Part shown: positions 22,784 through 33,063 of the stretch, piece after piece
Position numbering within the stretch: the first letter of the stretch is position 1
Layout: each line of letters begins with the position of its first letter
Assembly (NCBI GenBank): GCA_019137255.1
Contig: WPDH01000074.1
Span: 558,001-622,000, forward strand
Direction: 5' to 3'
From: Corinectria fuckeliana
Lineage: Eukaryota > Ascomycota > Sordariomycetes > Hypocreales > Nectriaceae
Length of the DNA: 64,000 nt
The notes under the pieces: model-generated
Database searches by the model: none
Told to the model about the DNA's origin: nothing
The model's input: only the letters and a program-made list of their open reading frames with translations
Position numbers and translations under genes: made by a program

Positions 22784-24769
22784 ATGGCCGATTGGGCCAA
22801 GCTTCGGGTCGTCGACCTCAGGAACGAGCTGAAAAACCGAGGCCTTCCACAAACCGGCCTCAAGGGAGAACTAGTCGCGAGATTGACCGACGCCGACAAC
22901 GAATCTGCTCAAGTCGAAACTGACCCTGAGGATGTGCGCCTGGGCGACGAGCCGGCAACGACCGAGTCCGCATCCACCGAGCCTGAGATTGCGATTGAGG
23001 TGCCCGAGATTGAGGCTCCTGCAGATCCTACGATTGAGGAGTCTGTACAAGATGCTGCACCTGGGAAGCCGTTGGAGAAAGATGATGAAGCCATCCGCGA
23101 ACCCACCGCGACAGCTGATACTGGCGCTGGAGTCGAGCCAATGTCGGAAGTAAGAGAGAATGGCGACGCGCACTCAGGCCCCACGGGCACCCAAGACACC
23201 GAGCACCAGAACCCCGGCCCAACACCGGCGGATGAATCAATGCCGGCGGACGAACCAATACAAGACGCGATGAATGATGCACCCGCCGACGAAGACCCTA
23301 CCACGTCCCAAACCCTCGAGCCCGTGAGCCCGCCTGTGCCCGAGACACAGGAGAGCCTGAAGCGAAAACGCCGGTCCCTCACGCCGCCGCCCACCGAGGA
23401 AGACATGGCGCGCAAGCGAGCACGCCCCGACGAATTTGCAACCAACGGCGCATCCGTTCCTCAAGTTCGTCTGCCCGAGGACCAAGAACTTCCCAAGAGC
23501 GAATCACAACCTGAAGATATGAAAATCGACGAGCGCAGCCCTAGAGAGAGCGCAACCGATGGCGCATACATAACCCAATCTCGTTCGAAGGCCGATTCGC
23601 AACCCGAAGACATGCAAATCGACCAACCTAGCTTCAACAAGCACCTAGAGACCCGAGGCATTCGAGGCCCGCCACCTGCAGAGCCCCGGGACCACAAGCC
23701 AGAGATGGACTATGAGAGGGACGTCGCGCCCTCGGTGCACCCTGCCACCTCGGCGCTGTACATCAAGCACTTGATGCGCCCGCTCCGGCCCAACGACGTT
23801 CAGGCGCACCTGGCCGACCTCGGGACACCGCCGGGCAGCGCGACTGACCACGACATCATCATCGACTTCTTCCTCGACCAGATCCGCACCCACGCCTTCG
23901 TCGTCTTCAAGTCGACCTCGGCCGCCTCGCGCGTGCGCACAGCCCTGCACGATAGCGTGTGGCCCAACGAGAGCAACCGCAAACCGCTGTGGGTGGACTT
24001 TGTGCCTCCTCACAAGGTTCGAGATTGGGTCGACAAGGAAGACTCTGCCGGCCGGCGATCCGGTGCCCGCTGGGAGGTCATATACGAGGACGGCCCCGGC
24101 GGCGAGATCGAAGCGCATCTTGAATCCGGTGCTGCTTCTTTCTCCCGCCTGGGCGCTGGCACCGTTGACGCCATACCACTTGGCCCACGAAGCTATCAGG
24201 AGTCTGGCCCCCCCCCACGAGGCCCCCGTGCCGTCCGCCCCGGCTCTGGCCCCGGCCCACGCCCTCCCCCCTCCGCTCCAAGCGGCGACGCCCAGCGGAC
24301 TCGTGCCCGTCCCGTCATCAACTACCAACCCGTGTCTGAAGACCTCGCCCGCCGCCGCGTCGAGAACATGCGCTCCTTCTATACCACCGACCGTGACCGT
24401 GACTTCGGCCGCGAGATCAACCGCTACTCCTTCGAGAGCGGCGCCTCCTTCATCGACCGCGGCAAGGAGGTATTCGAAGGCATCCGACCACCCCACCGCG
24501 AGCGAGGCTTCGACCGCGACCGCCGAGGCTTTGGCGGCGGCGGCTTTAGCGGCGGCGGGGGGCGTCCCCGTCGTGGCCGAGGCGGTCGAGGAGGCCGTGC
24601 CGGCGGCGACTTCCGACAACGCAGCGACCGCTACTACCCCGGCCAGGGCTCCGGGCGCGACGACGGCCGTCCTCGCTACGACGACGACGGCCCCGACCGT
24701 GGCCCGTCGCGGCACGACGACGACCGCGACTCCTTCCGCAGCAGAGACGCCCGTGATCGTCGGCACTAA
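22784..24769 (+). CDS. SAP-domain, RRM-like, RGG-rich nuclear protein (Acinus-like)
   Basis: Single exon, 661 residues. Residues 1-37 form a SAP domain (WAKLRVVDLRNELKNRGLPQ, then TGLKGELVARL), which binds scaffold-attachment or bent DNA. A long acidic, Pro-rich disordered stretch follows, including a basic cluster LKRKRRS and an imperfect repeat with 'SQPEDM(K/Q)ID'. An RRM-like segment spans about residues 318-420 (ALYIKHLMRPLRPNDVQAHL through HAFVVFKS to LWVDFVP). The C-terminus is Arg/Gly/Asp-rich, with GRGGRGGRAGG near 600. This order resembles Acinus of the splicing-dependent ASAP complex. I do not see the canonical SAP18/RNPS1-binding peptide, so orthology is uncertain. Nuclear RNA or chromatin binding is an inference. 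Confidence 0.78.
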   Translation: MADWAKLRVVDLRNELKNRGLPQTGLKGELVARLTDADNESAQVETDPEDVRLGDEPATTESASTEPEIAIEVPEIEAPADPTIEESVQDAAPGKPLEKDDEAIREPTATADTGAGVEPMSEVRENGDAHSGPTGTQDTEHQNPGPTPADESMPADEPIQDAMNDAPADEDPTTSQTLEPVSPPVPETQESLKRKRRSLTPPPTEEDMARKRARPDEFATNGASVPQVRLPEDQELPKSESQPEDMKIDERSPRESATDGAYITQSRSKADSQPEDMQIDQPSFNKHLETRGIRGPPPAEPRDHKPEMDYERDVAPSVHPATSALYIKHLMRPLRPNDVQAHLADLGTPPGSATDHDIIIDFFLDQIRTHAFVVFKSTSAASRVRTALHDSVWPNESNRKPLWVDFVPPHKVRDWVDKEDSAGRRSGARWEVIYEDGPGGEIEAHLESGAASFSRLGAGTVDAIPLGPRSYQESGPPPRGPRAVRPGSGPGPRPPPSAPSGDAQRTRARPVINYQPVSEDLARRRVENMRSFYTTDRDRDFGREINRYSFESGASFIDRGKEVFEGIRPPHRERGFDRDRRGFGGGGFSGGGGRPRRGRGGRGGRAGGDFRQRSDRYYPGQGSGRDDGRPRYDDDGPDRGPSRHDDDRDSFRSRDARDRRH

Positions 24770-25383
24770 ACCGACCGACCAAAACCCAAGGGGCTAAGAA
24801 AGGGTACGGGGGGAAGGGGGAAGGCGATGATGTGTACATGAGTGTTTTACTCGGTGCTACTTACTGAAGGACGACGGTAAACCGGAGCGGCATCTGCAGC
24901 AGGGAATAGCAACACGGGACTGCGGTGGACTACATACGGGAACCCGGACACACAACACAAAACCTAGTCCATTGGAGACTGAGGGAAGGTCCTAATAGCA
25001 AAAGGCAGGTTGGCGTGCTTGGGTTTCTATGACCCAAGGCGGAGACAACCATTTCAGCCATGATAGCTAGAGATGACGGACAATACAACCATGCGCATCT
25101 AAGTAGCTTGTTCATCAGGGTGTTTCCACATTTAACTACTCAAGGACCACTACCTACTCAAATGACCGTCCCTCTTGTCGTGACAAGTTTCACAAATAAG
25201 TTGGAGCGTTCAGGCACAAAGTACTTCAGTCGCTTCAAATCGCTCCATGTATTCAATTTCTCATCTTCAGCTTGTTAAATCCAGCCTAACAATTGGCAAA
25301 AGTTTCAATCCATCACTTGCAAAACGCAGAGTTCCTAGCCAACTAACCCACAAATACGCCAAGTATACTCCTAATCGCATCGC
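24770..25383. other. Convergent 3' intergenic region
   Basis: 614 bp between the SAP gene and CPA1, which converge. It presumably holds both 3' UTRs. No terminator can be defined by eye. Confidence 0.6.
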
Positions 25384-26890
25384 TTAGGCGGAGGCGGCCA
25401 GGGGAACGGGCTCGACACCAACACGCTCTCGGCTGAGGATATCAAGGATCAGCTGGCTGGGTCGGTTGTCCTTGTAGACGATCTGGTTGTTCTTGGCGAG
25501 CTGGACGTTCTGGAGGTACTTCTCGAAGAGGTACGAGCTGTCCATAGGGCCACCCTTGGCCTCGGGGTGGAACTGCGTGGAGAAGATGGGACGGGTCTTG
25601 TGCATCATGCCTGTTATCAGTGTTAGTTGCATTCTGGAAACCAAAGTCAAAGGCATTAAACTCACCCTCGTTGCTGCCGTCGTTGAGGTTGACAAAGTAC
25701 TCCTTGAAGTCTTCGGGGAGGGTGCTAGAATCAATGGCATAGCCGTGGTTCTGGCTGGTGATGTGGCACTGGCCAGTGGTCAAGTCGAGGGCGGGAATGT
25801 TGTGAGCCCGGTTGCCATACTTGAGCTTGATGGTGCGAGCGCCAACGGCGAGAGCCAGAAGCTGGTGACCGAGACAGATGCCCATGATGGGGATAGAAGA
25901 GGTCTCCATCAGGCGGGCGAGGTTGTAGACAGTCTCCTGGCAATGGGTGGGGTCACCGGGACCGTTGGAGATGAAGACGCCATCGTAGTGCTGGGCAACC
26001 TTGTGGATGGGGTAGTTGTAGGGGAAGACAGTGACGGAGGCGCCTCGGCTGACCAGGCTGCGCAGGATGTTCTCCTTGACGCCGCAGTCGATCAGGGCAA
26101 TGTGCAAGGCAGCACCGGGGGACTCGACAACGAAGGGAGCCTTGGTGCTGACGCGCTTGACCAGGTTGATCTGGGCGGGGTCGAGGAAGCCCTCGTCCTC
26201 ATCAGCATCGTACTCGTCACCAATGGTGATTCGGGCGAGCGAAGAACCCTGCTCTCGGAGGTGGGTGACGATCTCTCGGGTGTCGACGCCAGAGATGGCA
26301 GGGACGCCCTCTCGGGCACACCACTCGGAGATACTCTCAACGGCAGTCCAGTGGCTGTACTGGAGGGCGACGTCGGAGACGACAACACCGGCGCACTGGA
26401 TGTGAGGGGACTCGAAGTACTTGAGGAGGTTGTACTGGTCTCGCTCGTTGGAGGGGACGCCGTAGTTGCCAATCAGGGGCTGGGTGAAGACGAGGATCTG
26501 GCCTCGGTAGGACGGGTCGGTCATGGACTCGGGGTATCCGACGAGGGAGGTGGTGAAGACAGCCTCGCCGGAGATGTTGGCTTTGGCGCCAAAGGCTTTG
26601 CCCTGGAAGACCGGGCCATCCTAAGAAAGGCTAGATTAGCTCCGAGGTTTCCCCCAACCAGAATTCGGGACAAGTATAGGAGGAGTATCTAGACATACTC
26701 GGATGGTGAAAGTAGCAGGGAGAGATGCAACGGGAGCGGTAGCTCGGGCAGCTTGGTAGGGCATCTTCCGGCCCTTGCTGCCGGCGACGGCCTTTTCGGA
26801 CAAGTAGCGGACCTGGAGGAGGGTTCGGCCAGGAGCCGACGCGGACTTGGCCGCGGGTTTGGCGAATTGAGTCGCTAGTCGGGCGAACAT
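25384..26890 (-). CDS. arg-2: Arginine-specific carbamoyl-phosphate synthase, small (glutaminase) subunit
   Basis: Three exons: 26699-26890, 25666-26620 and 25384-25610, with introns of 78 and 55 bp, giving 457 residues. Residues 1 to about 43 are Arg/Ala/Ser-rich without acidic residues (FARLATQFAKPAAKSA), a mitochondrial targeting peptide as in Neurospora. The CPS small-chain domain follows (GEAVFTTSLVGYPESMTDPSY). The class I amidotransferase domain has the nucleophile C313 in GICLGHQ and the catalytic pair H397/E399 in TQFHPEAKGG. The enzyme hydrolyses glutamine and channels ammonia to the large subunit to make carbamoyl phosphate for citrulline. It is preceded by an attenuator-peptide uORF whose stop codon lies 81 nt upstream of this ATG. 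Arginine repression through ribosome stalling is therefore expected. Confidence 0.96.
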
Positions 26891-26971
26891 AATTGCAATG
26901 TCGGGGTTGTTGGTTTGTTGGTTGGGTTGTCGGGTTCAGGGAAGAGGCAGCTCTCGAGTTTCAAAGCCGTT

Positions 26972-27388
26972 TTACAGAGAAAGGGACCTCCACAAGTGAT
27001 CTATTGTAGAAGGTCGGGTTAGTCTACGAGTTGGGAGAGGCTTGGAGTCACCCAACAGAAGGCGGAAGCGGTGAGTCAGGATAAGGACCACACGAACCAG
27101 AGAGATAATCCTATACGGGGAGGAAATAAGAGTCAGCAATGGGTCAATTGGGTTGAAGAGAAGTTGTAGGCGGGGATCACGAAGGGGAGTTTCGGGCAGA
27201 ATGAGGCATCGCAAGGGCAATTGAGCACATCCGCGCAGGAGCGGTTGGCTTCGTTGCAGTGTGACGTGAAGATGGATTCGGATGGCGGGGGGAAAGAGAG
27301 ACAAGCCCATAGCCAAGCCCCTCGCCAAAGGATGATGGGAGTAGTCGGGACGTACCTGGGAAGTGAAGACTGACGGGCGCCCGTTCAT
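26972..27388 (-). CDS. Arginine attenuator peptide (AAP) uORF in the CPA1 leader, three exons
   Basis: Reading on the minus strand, exon 1 (27356-27388) encodes MNGRPSVFTSQ and ends at a GTACGT donor. A 13-nt microexon (27098-27110), bounded by CCCGTATAG and GTTCGT, encodes DYLS plus the first base of D. Exon 3 (26972-27000) after CTACAATAG encodes the rest of D, then HLWRSLSL and stop. The spliced peptide is 24 residues long. It matches the Neurospora arg-2 AAP at nearly every position, including the Asp at position 12 and the SDHLW core. In that system AAP stalls the ribosome at its own stop codon when arginine is high, lowering initiation at the downstream ATG and exposing the mRNA to nonsense-mediated decay. 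The frame fits only with both introns (245 and 97 bp) removed and the microexon retained. Confidence 0.93.
   Translation of the reverse strand: MNGRPSVFTSQVRPDYSHHPLARGLAMGLSLFPPAIRIHLHVTLQRSQPLLRGCAQLPLRCLILPETPLRDPRLQLLFNPIDPLLTLISSPYRIISLVRVVLILTHRFRLLLGDSKPLPTRRLTRPSTIDHLWRSLSL
27072..27078 (-). promoter_or_regulatory. Candidate CPC1/Gcn4 site TGASTCA in the uORF intron
   Basis: A TGAGTCA heptamer lies within the second intron of the CPA1 leader. Arginine genes of filamentous fungi answer to cross-pathway control through CPC1/CpcA, which binds this motif. Position inside the transcribed leader is unusual but possible. A 7-mer of this kind can occur by chance. Confidence 0.35.
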
Positions 27389-29181
27389 AGGGGCGGATTG
27401 AGAGATACTAGCTCAGCTCAAGCGGAGGGGGAGAGGAGGTTAATGGGGACGAAGCCGAAATTTCTCTTTGCGAACAAGCGTTTGTAGCAGAAAGTGTTGG
27501 TGGAGAGGAGAAAGTTTAATAGAGGGGGAGGGGGAGGCAAGGAAGAGAGACAGCCCTGGGAGGGAGGGAAAAACAAGAGAAAAAAAGGGGACCACGACCC
27601 AATCCGCCCCGCGTGAGTGCTGTGCGCCTGTGCGCCTTTGCGCCAGTGCCAGCGCCTCCAGCACGCTCAGCGCCCGACAACAGCGGGCGTGTAGTACTCA
27701 TTGGCGAGGTGCCCCGCTGGATGGGGGATTTTTTTCCCTTTTTTTTTTCTTCTTTTTTTTTTCGCAGCGGTTTTTTGTTTGTTTTTGCCTGCCCCGTCAC
27801 TGACGACTCCCTGCACTACGGTCGCCACCCGCGACTGGAACCCGTCCTGCCAATGACCCAATCCCATGGCGGACGTTTCCCCCTTTGTTCTGCCAAGCTG
27901 GTTACGTAGCTGGCCTCCTTGCCGTACTGTCTACTTATCTATGGTGGTGTTGTATCTGATGTTTATCTTATGTCTATCTGGTGTCTATCAACCGATACCC
28001 CGTGCTATCAATCGACTAGCAGAATCTCTTATTTAGAGCAAGATAACCAACCGTTGATTCCAACTTTTCGTGTAATATAGATACAATTTTCTGTACCCAT
28101 CACAGTGACTAACCCTTTTCTCCCCTTCTTGCACACAGTTCCTACCTCCGACTACCTACAGCCAGCAGTCGTCCATGCAAGGGACAAAGAAGGTGGGTTG
28201 GGTTCCAAAACGAGGCCGCCTTGCATCGACACCGCTTGTAGGCCAAGCCAGCCCTCCCCTCATGAGGGCCGAGACCAGCACGACATTCCCCCCCAAGTTG
28301 ATGAAACAAGTGTCAAATGGCTGAATCAATACGCGAGCAAGATCAAGGGTGGAGACGCGCATCCGATTCAAGGTTCAAGCGTGCTTGCATTCTCACCGGT
28401 CCGTCCAGCCCACTGGAGAACCCGAGACTCGGACGCAGCTAGAATTCTGGGTGTGCTTCGGCAGTGCGACCAGCACAAGGCACCTTGGGGAGTATCCGAC
28501 GAAAGACAGTTGACAGCGGGAGGGACTCCCAAGGACCACCCCCGTTGTTTTTCTCGTCATCATCCAAGCTGCCAGCTAATACCAAGATACTTTGCACTAC
28601 AACCGTGAGTGTAGAAACCGAGGGGAGACCCCAATGATACCCCTACGTCAGAGGGCTGAAAAGCTATTAGAAAGCACCGTTGTACCCCGTCAAATCCTGC
28701 CATAGCCCCCCTGTAACTAATATATTGCACTTCCCTCCCGCATGCCACATGCCATACCCAAGCATCAGTAGGGAGAAGCCGTTGGGTAGGGATTCCGTCC
28801 TCTACCCCGCGCCTAGATGCCTTACCGTAGTCTACGTGCATGCCTTTCCAAATCGAGGGACTGCCGACCTTTCACACTTACACTTGTTCCCCAGAATCAA
28901 TGCATGTGCATGGCGCGCAGCCCAGAAAGTTCCCTCACAACAAAGACTCTTATATGGATGATGTCTCGCGTTTGCAACTTGCGTACGTAGGGAAGGACGT
29001 AGTTCGAAGGAACGTCTGCGTATAATTTGTTTATATTGCACACCCGATTCAATTCCCCAAGCATGACAATTCCTGAGTGACAAGGGGGGGCTAGTAAATA
29101 ACCTCTGTTTTCATCCTGCCGAGATATACTGAACAAGGTATAAGTGAGAGGGTATAGACACATGTGTGCGAAATGGCCCGT
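27389..29181. other. Intergenic region: CPA1 promoter and ETF beta 3' flank
   Basis: About 1.8 kb. Nearest CPA1 are its promoter and leader. T-rich homopolymer runs lie at about 27728-27776. No gene is recognisable in the remainder; the frame at 28105-28608 has no motif and is overlapped on the other strand. Confidence 0.55.
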
Positions 29182-30147
29182 TTACAGCGCACCCAGTTCC
29201 TTGAGCTTGCTCACCAGGCCACCGACGTCCTCGACCTTGCCACCGCCCTGTCGGGTCGGGGGCTCTGAAATAATCCATGTCAGCTGTTGTCCATTCGCAG
29301 AACACCTCCTCGAGGCAGCCTCGGTGGACACTGGAGAAAGGCGAAAAAAGAAAGCAGTTGAAAAGAGTACGTACCCGTGACCTTGAGCACCTTCAGCCTC
29401 CTCACCGTGTCCAGGCCAAAGTCGGACAGCTTCATCTTGTCCATCTTCTTCTTCTTGGCCTTCATGATGTTGGGCAAGCTCGCGAACCGGGGCTCGTTGA
29501 GACGCAGGTCCGTCGTGATGACGAGCGGCAGCCTCGCCCGGACCGTCTCCGCGCCGCCGTCCACCTCCTTGGTCACCGTGACCTCGTCGCCGGTGCCGAA
29601 GGCGATCTCGCTCGCCTGGGTCGCCTGGGGCCACCCCAGCAGACCCGCCAGCATCTGGCCCGTCTGGTTGGCGTCGTCGTCGATGCTCTGCTTGCCCAGT
29701 ATCACCAGGTTGCTCTTCTGCTGCTCCACCGCCTTGGACAGCAGCTTCGCCACCGTCAGCGGCTCCAGGTCGTCGCCCTCCTTCACCTCGACGTGGATCG
29801 CTCGGTCCGCCCCCATCGCCATGGCCGTCCGGAGCACGTCCTGCGCCTTGGTCGGGCCCGCCGAGATGACGCAGATGTCCTCCACGCCGCCGGGCGCGCG
29901 CTTCTTCTCGCGGATGCGCACCGATTCTTCGACCGAGAGCTCGTCGAATGGGTTCATCGAGTGCTTGACGCCGGCCGTCTCGACGCCCGTCTGGGCCTTG
30001 TTGATTCGGGGTTTGATCTATAGCACCCGCGCAAGCGTTAATTGACGATTCTCTCCTGCGGTTCCCAGCACTGCCCTCTCCATCGAGGCGTCATACCGCA
30101 TAGTCGATAACCCGCTTTACGGGGACGAGAATCCGGAGTGCAGACAT
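29182..30147 (-). CDS. ETFB: Electron transfer flavoprotein beta subunit
   Basis: Three exons: 30097-30147, 29375-30017 and 29182-29264, with introns of 79 and 110 bp, giving 258 residues, the usual length. The start reads MSALRILVPVKRVIDYA, then IKPRINKAQTGVET and HSMNPFDELSVEESVRIREK. The AMP/nucleotide-binding region shows AMGADRAIHVE. The family signature near VRARLPLVITTDLRLNEPRFASLPNIMKAKKK is intact. The C-terminus GGLVSKLKELGAL is typical. The protein works with the FAD-bearing alpha subunit in the mitochondrial matrix to carry electrons from acyl-CoA dehydrogenases to ETF-ubiquinone oxidoreductase. Like other eukaryotic beta subunits it has no long cleavable presequence. Confidence 0.95.
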
Positions 30148-30730
30148 TGTGGTTGTTGCTGCTCAATGGAACGTAAGAGTTGGCGACGGAGGGGAGTTAA
30201 GGCCGCCGACACGGGGCAAAGCTCGGGAGCGGTACCGGCTAGGCCCGGCTCCAACCTCGGCGTCGCCCCACGTGACGCCTTCGGGATCCCAAGGCCGAGT
30301 GCAGCTTCGCTCCGAACTGCCATTTGGAACAAGCCGACAGCGACGGCCCGGCGATAGGAATTCCGCCCAACTCAAGCTCCTCCTTCTTACTTGGGCACTG
30401 CGAATCCTCTGGGTGGTTGCTCTTGAGCATCAAATCCGAGTCGTCAGTGCTGTTCGTAAAACCCCGTCACGATGGTAACGATTGCCTCGGCGAGTAAATA
30501 TTTGCCAAGGTAGCCGACTTGCAGCCCGGGCAGCTCGGCATCTTGACCCAGATGCCGAGTCCAACCGCATGCTGTAGATAGTTACACCTGGAGCGTCGGC
30601 AACAGGACCCTTGTTGATATTACTAGAACTGAAGAGGCACGTCCTCTCGTAGATCGAGACTCCCCCACATCAAGCACGCCTATACTCCAATCCTCCAACT
30701 CCCGCACATCACACCCATCCTCCTGTTCCC
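30148..30730. other. Intergenic spacer between ETF beta and ArfGAP
   Basis: 583 bp. It holds the ETF beta promoter (transcribed leftward) and the 3' region of the ArfGAP gene. No gene and no clear motif. Confidence 0.6.
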
Positions 30731-32025
30731 TCACCAGTCGTCCCAGTCATCCGCCTGCTTCTTCGCTGCCGGCGCCGAGGTCTTGCCCTTACCCATGCCC
30801 ATGGCACTGGTACCGATAGAGTTGTTGACAGGCTGTCGTTGGTCCGCAAGATTCGAGAACTCATCCCAGAAGCTCTTCTTGCTCTCGTCTAATGGCGCGT
30901 GCCTTGTCTGGCCGCCCTCAGGGCCTTCGACAAATTTGTTGAACCCATCCTGCGCGTTCTTGCTAGCTAATTGAGCCTGCTTGGCCAACGTGGCCGCTGT
31001 TTGTTGAGCTTGCCTGGCAAAGTCTCCCTCGGCGAACTGTGTACGGACCCAAATGTTAGCACAATAGCGGCGGCAATGATATGACGGAGGTCGCGCACCT
31101 GTTTGGCAGTGGGCTGAATGTATCCGTCATTGACCGTCTTAGCTGTCTTGGACACGGTCGAAGTGAACCAGCCAAATCCCTTGGTCAGAGCTGCCACAGG
31201 GTCCTTTTGCACGTCATCGAAGTTGGGCAATGCAGACTGGCTCCCCTGACTCGGCCCTGGTGTGTTTCCAAACCCGGCGTACTTGCCGCCCTGACTGGGT
31301 GGGATGTGATCTGATCGCGAAGCATTGTCGGCGCCCAGCCTGGCAAAGTAGCGATCATCCACCTTGGCCTTCCCTCCCGGCGCAGGGCTTTCGCCGCGGG
31401 CTGCCGTTCCGCGCAAGGGCGGCGCCGTCCGCTCAGACAGCTTCGCAGGTGCTGGGGCGGGCTTCTTCTCGCCGGGCACGTATTCTCGCCCCTCGACCTT
31501 GCAGCTCAGCCTCTCCTTCCACTCGTCGCCGGCCTCGCCGCTGTACCGCTCCGAGATGGTCGAGTCCTCCCAGGTGATGCCCATCATCTTGGTCGCGTCG
31601 TGTGATTCGAAAAAGTCCCTCCAGCCCTCGTTACCGCCCAGTCGCATTCGTTCGATCTCGCCCGATTTGAAAGCGTCCATGGAGATGCTGCGGACGAAGG
31701 AGATGTGGACGCCCAGCCCACGGTGGACGCCGGCGCAGGAGAGGCAGATGAAGATGCCGAACTTGGGCGACGCCCATTGCGGGGAGGGCGCATTGCAGTC
31801 GCAACAGAGGTTGTTCTTGGAGACCTTCTGGAGAGAGGCCAGCTAGAGACGGACGACGGGAGGTTAGCACGTGCATGCATGCGTGCGCATGCAAAGGAGA
31901 AGGAGAAGGAGAAGGATAGGGGAAGGGGGGGAGCTTGGGGAGCTTGGGCAGCTTCCATCATTCATGTTTGGGCGCACCTTGGACCTGGTCTCAGGGTCAA
32001 CCTCCCACATGGCCTTGGAAGCCAT
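30731..32025 (-). CDS. GCS1: ArfGAP, Gcs1/ArfGAP1 type
   Basis: Three exons: 31978-32025, 31099-31842 and 30731-31036, with introns of 135 and 62 bp, giving 365 residues. The ArfGAP zinc finger is C29-x2-C32-x16-C49-x2-C52, followed by the catalytic arginine R57 in CAGVHRGLGVHISFVRS. The domain runs to about residue 130. The remainder is low-complexity with segments such as DPVAALTKGFGWFTSTVSKTAKTVNDGYIQPTAKQ, which resemble the amphipathic lipid-packing-sensor region of ArfGAP1. The protein ends with a DDWDDW box, a tryptophan-based motif of the kind that binds COPI or adaptor ear domains. The expected role is GTP hydrolysis on Arf1 at the Golgi. Intron 1 contains a GGAGAA microsatellite. 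Confidence 0.93.
31894..31915 (+). repeat. Trinucleotide/hexanucleotide GGAGAA microsatellite
   Basis: Tandem 'ggagaa' copies within the first intron of the ArfGAP gene. No coding effect. Confidence 0.8.
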
Positions 32026-33063
32026 GACGGCGTATGTACTGTTCTGAGGGGGCGGCCTGCGGATGTTGTGCAGCAGATGCCCAGCTGGCGTTTCGATTTT
32101 GACTATGCGTACGGAGTAGTTATCCGTGCTTTCGTACTTCGTGCTTCCAAGTTCGAACTGCAAATGTGCAGGGAGGCGATGTCGAACCAAAGGCCGCTTT
32201 GCCCTTGTCCGGCCTGCGTGCCCCTGGACCTGGTAAGGGGTCGGCGGGGCAATGGATGGGGGCAAATGCCGCCTGAGCCCAAAAGTACCTACTGTACTAT
32301 CTACGTACCTACTGACACCCACAACTCTCACCCCCCGTTTAAGCCACACGGTGAGACGAGACTGACGATTAGTTTACTTTACAAAGTGCTATCTCCAAAG
32401 GTATAATTACATGCAAGGACGTTCTGTAGTGCAGGTAGATCCGCAACCTTCTCGATTTACGTAATCTCACAATACCTGAACTGATCTCCTGGGTACTTTT
32501 GGGGCACGTGGAAGTGTGGCTATTGAGAAGCACCACATATACTCACTCCCAGAGCCGATATCCTCTGCTACGACTGGAATGCAGAACAAGCAAGCACTGC
32601 CATCAACATCACCACATCGGTTCACTATATCAGCCCGTACGAATGGACAACTTGGTTGCTTCAAAAACGCCCATTAATGTTTTGCGCCGAGCTTTTCTCT
32701 TCCCCAGCCGCCTCCGGCCTAAGCTATAGTACAACCCAGCAGAAGGGTGATGGAGAAAAGAGAGATACAAATACAGAGATAAAAGGGCTTTTGCGAGTTT
32801 TTGGGCTCCCATTAGGGAGATATTATGATGTCAAGAAAACAAAGTCAAGGTTGTCAGAAAACACCATCCCGAGATTTAAAAGAGTTCCAACAACTGCCGG
32901 TTACGTCTTCTTGAGCCCAGGTGAGGTTCAACGCCCATGTTTTTCTTTGATTCGTGTAGCAAGCATCTACCGTAAGAGAAATCGTCGAAATCGCATGCCA
33001 TATCGTAAGAGTGATCATCGACGCTGGATATCTCCACGTCTATGAAGCCTACCTGCCCTGTAT
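32026..33063. other. Intergenic region between ArfGAP and two-RRM gene
   Basis: About 1 kb. The left part is the ArfGAP promoter and leader. The right part (about 32600-33060) is AT-richer and likely the 3' UTR of the RRM gene. No coding potential is recognised. Confidence 0.6.

Noticed and set aside
2089..27388. Idea that the arrestin, TSC1 and CPA1 genes form an amino-acid/TORC1 cluster
   Set aside because: They are interspersed with unrelated genes on both strands and separated by kilobases; proximity alone does not support a functional cluster.
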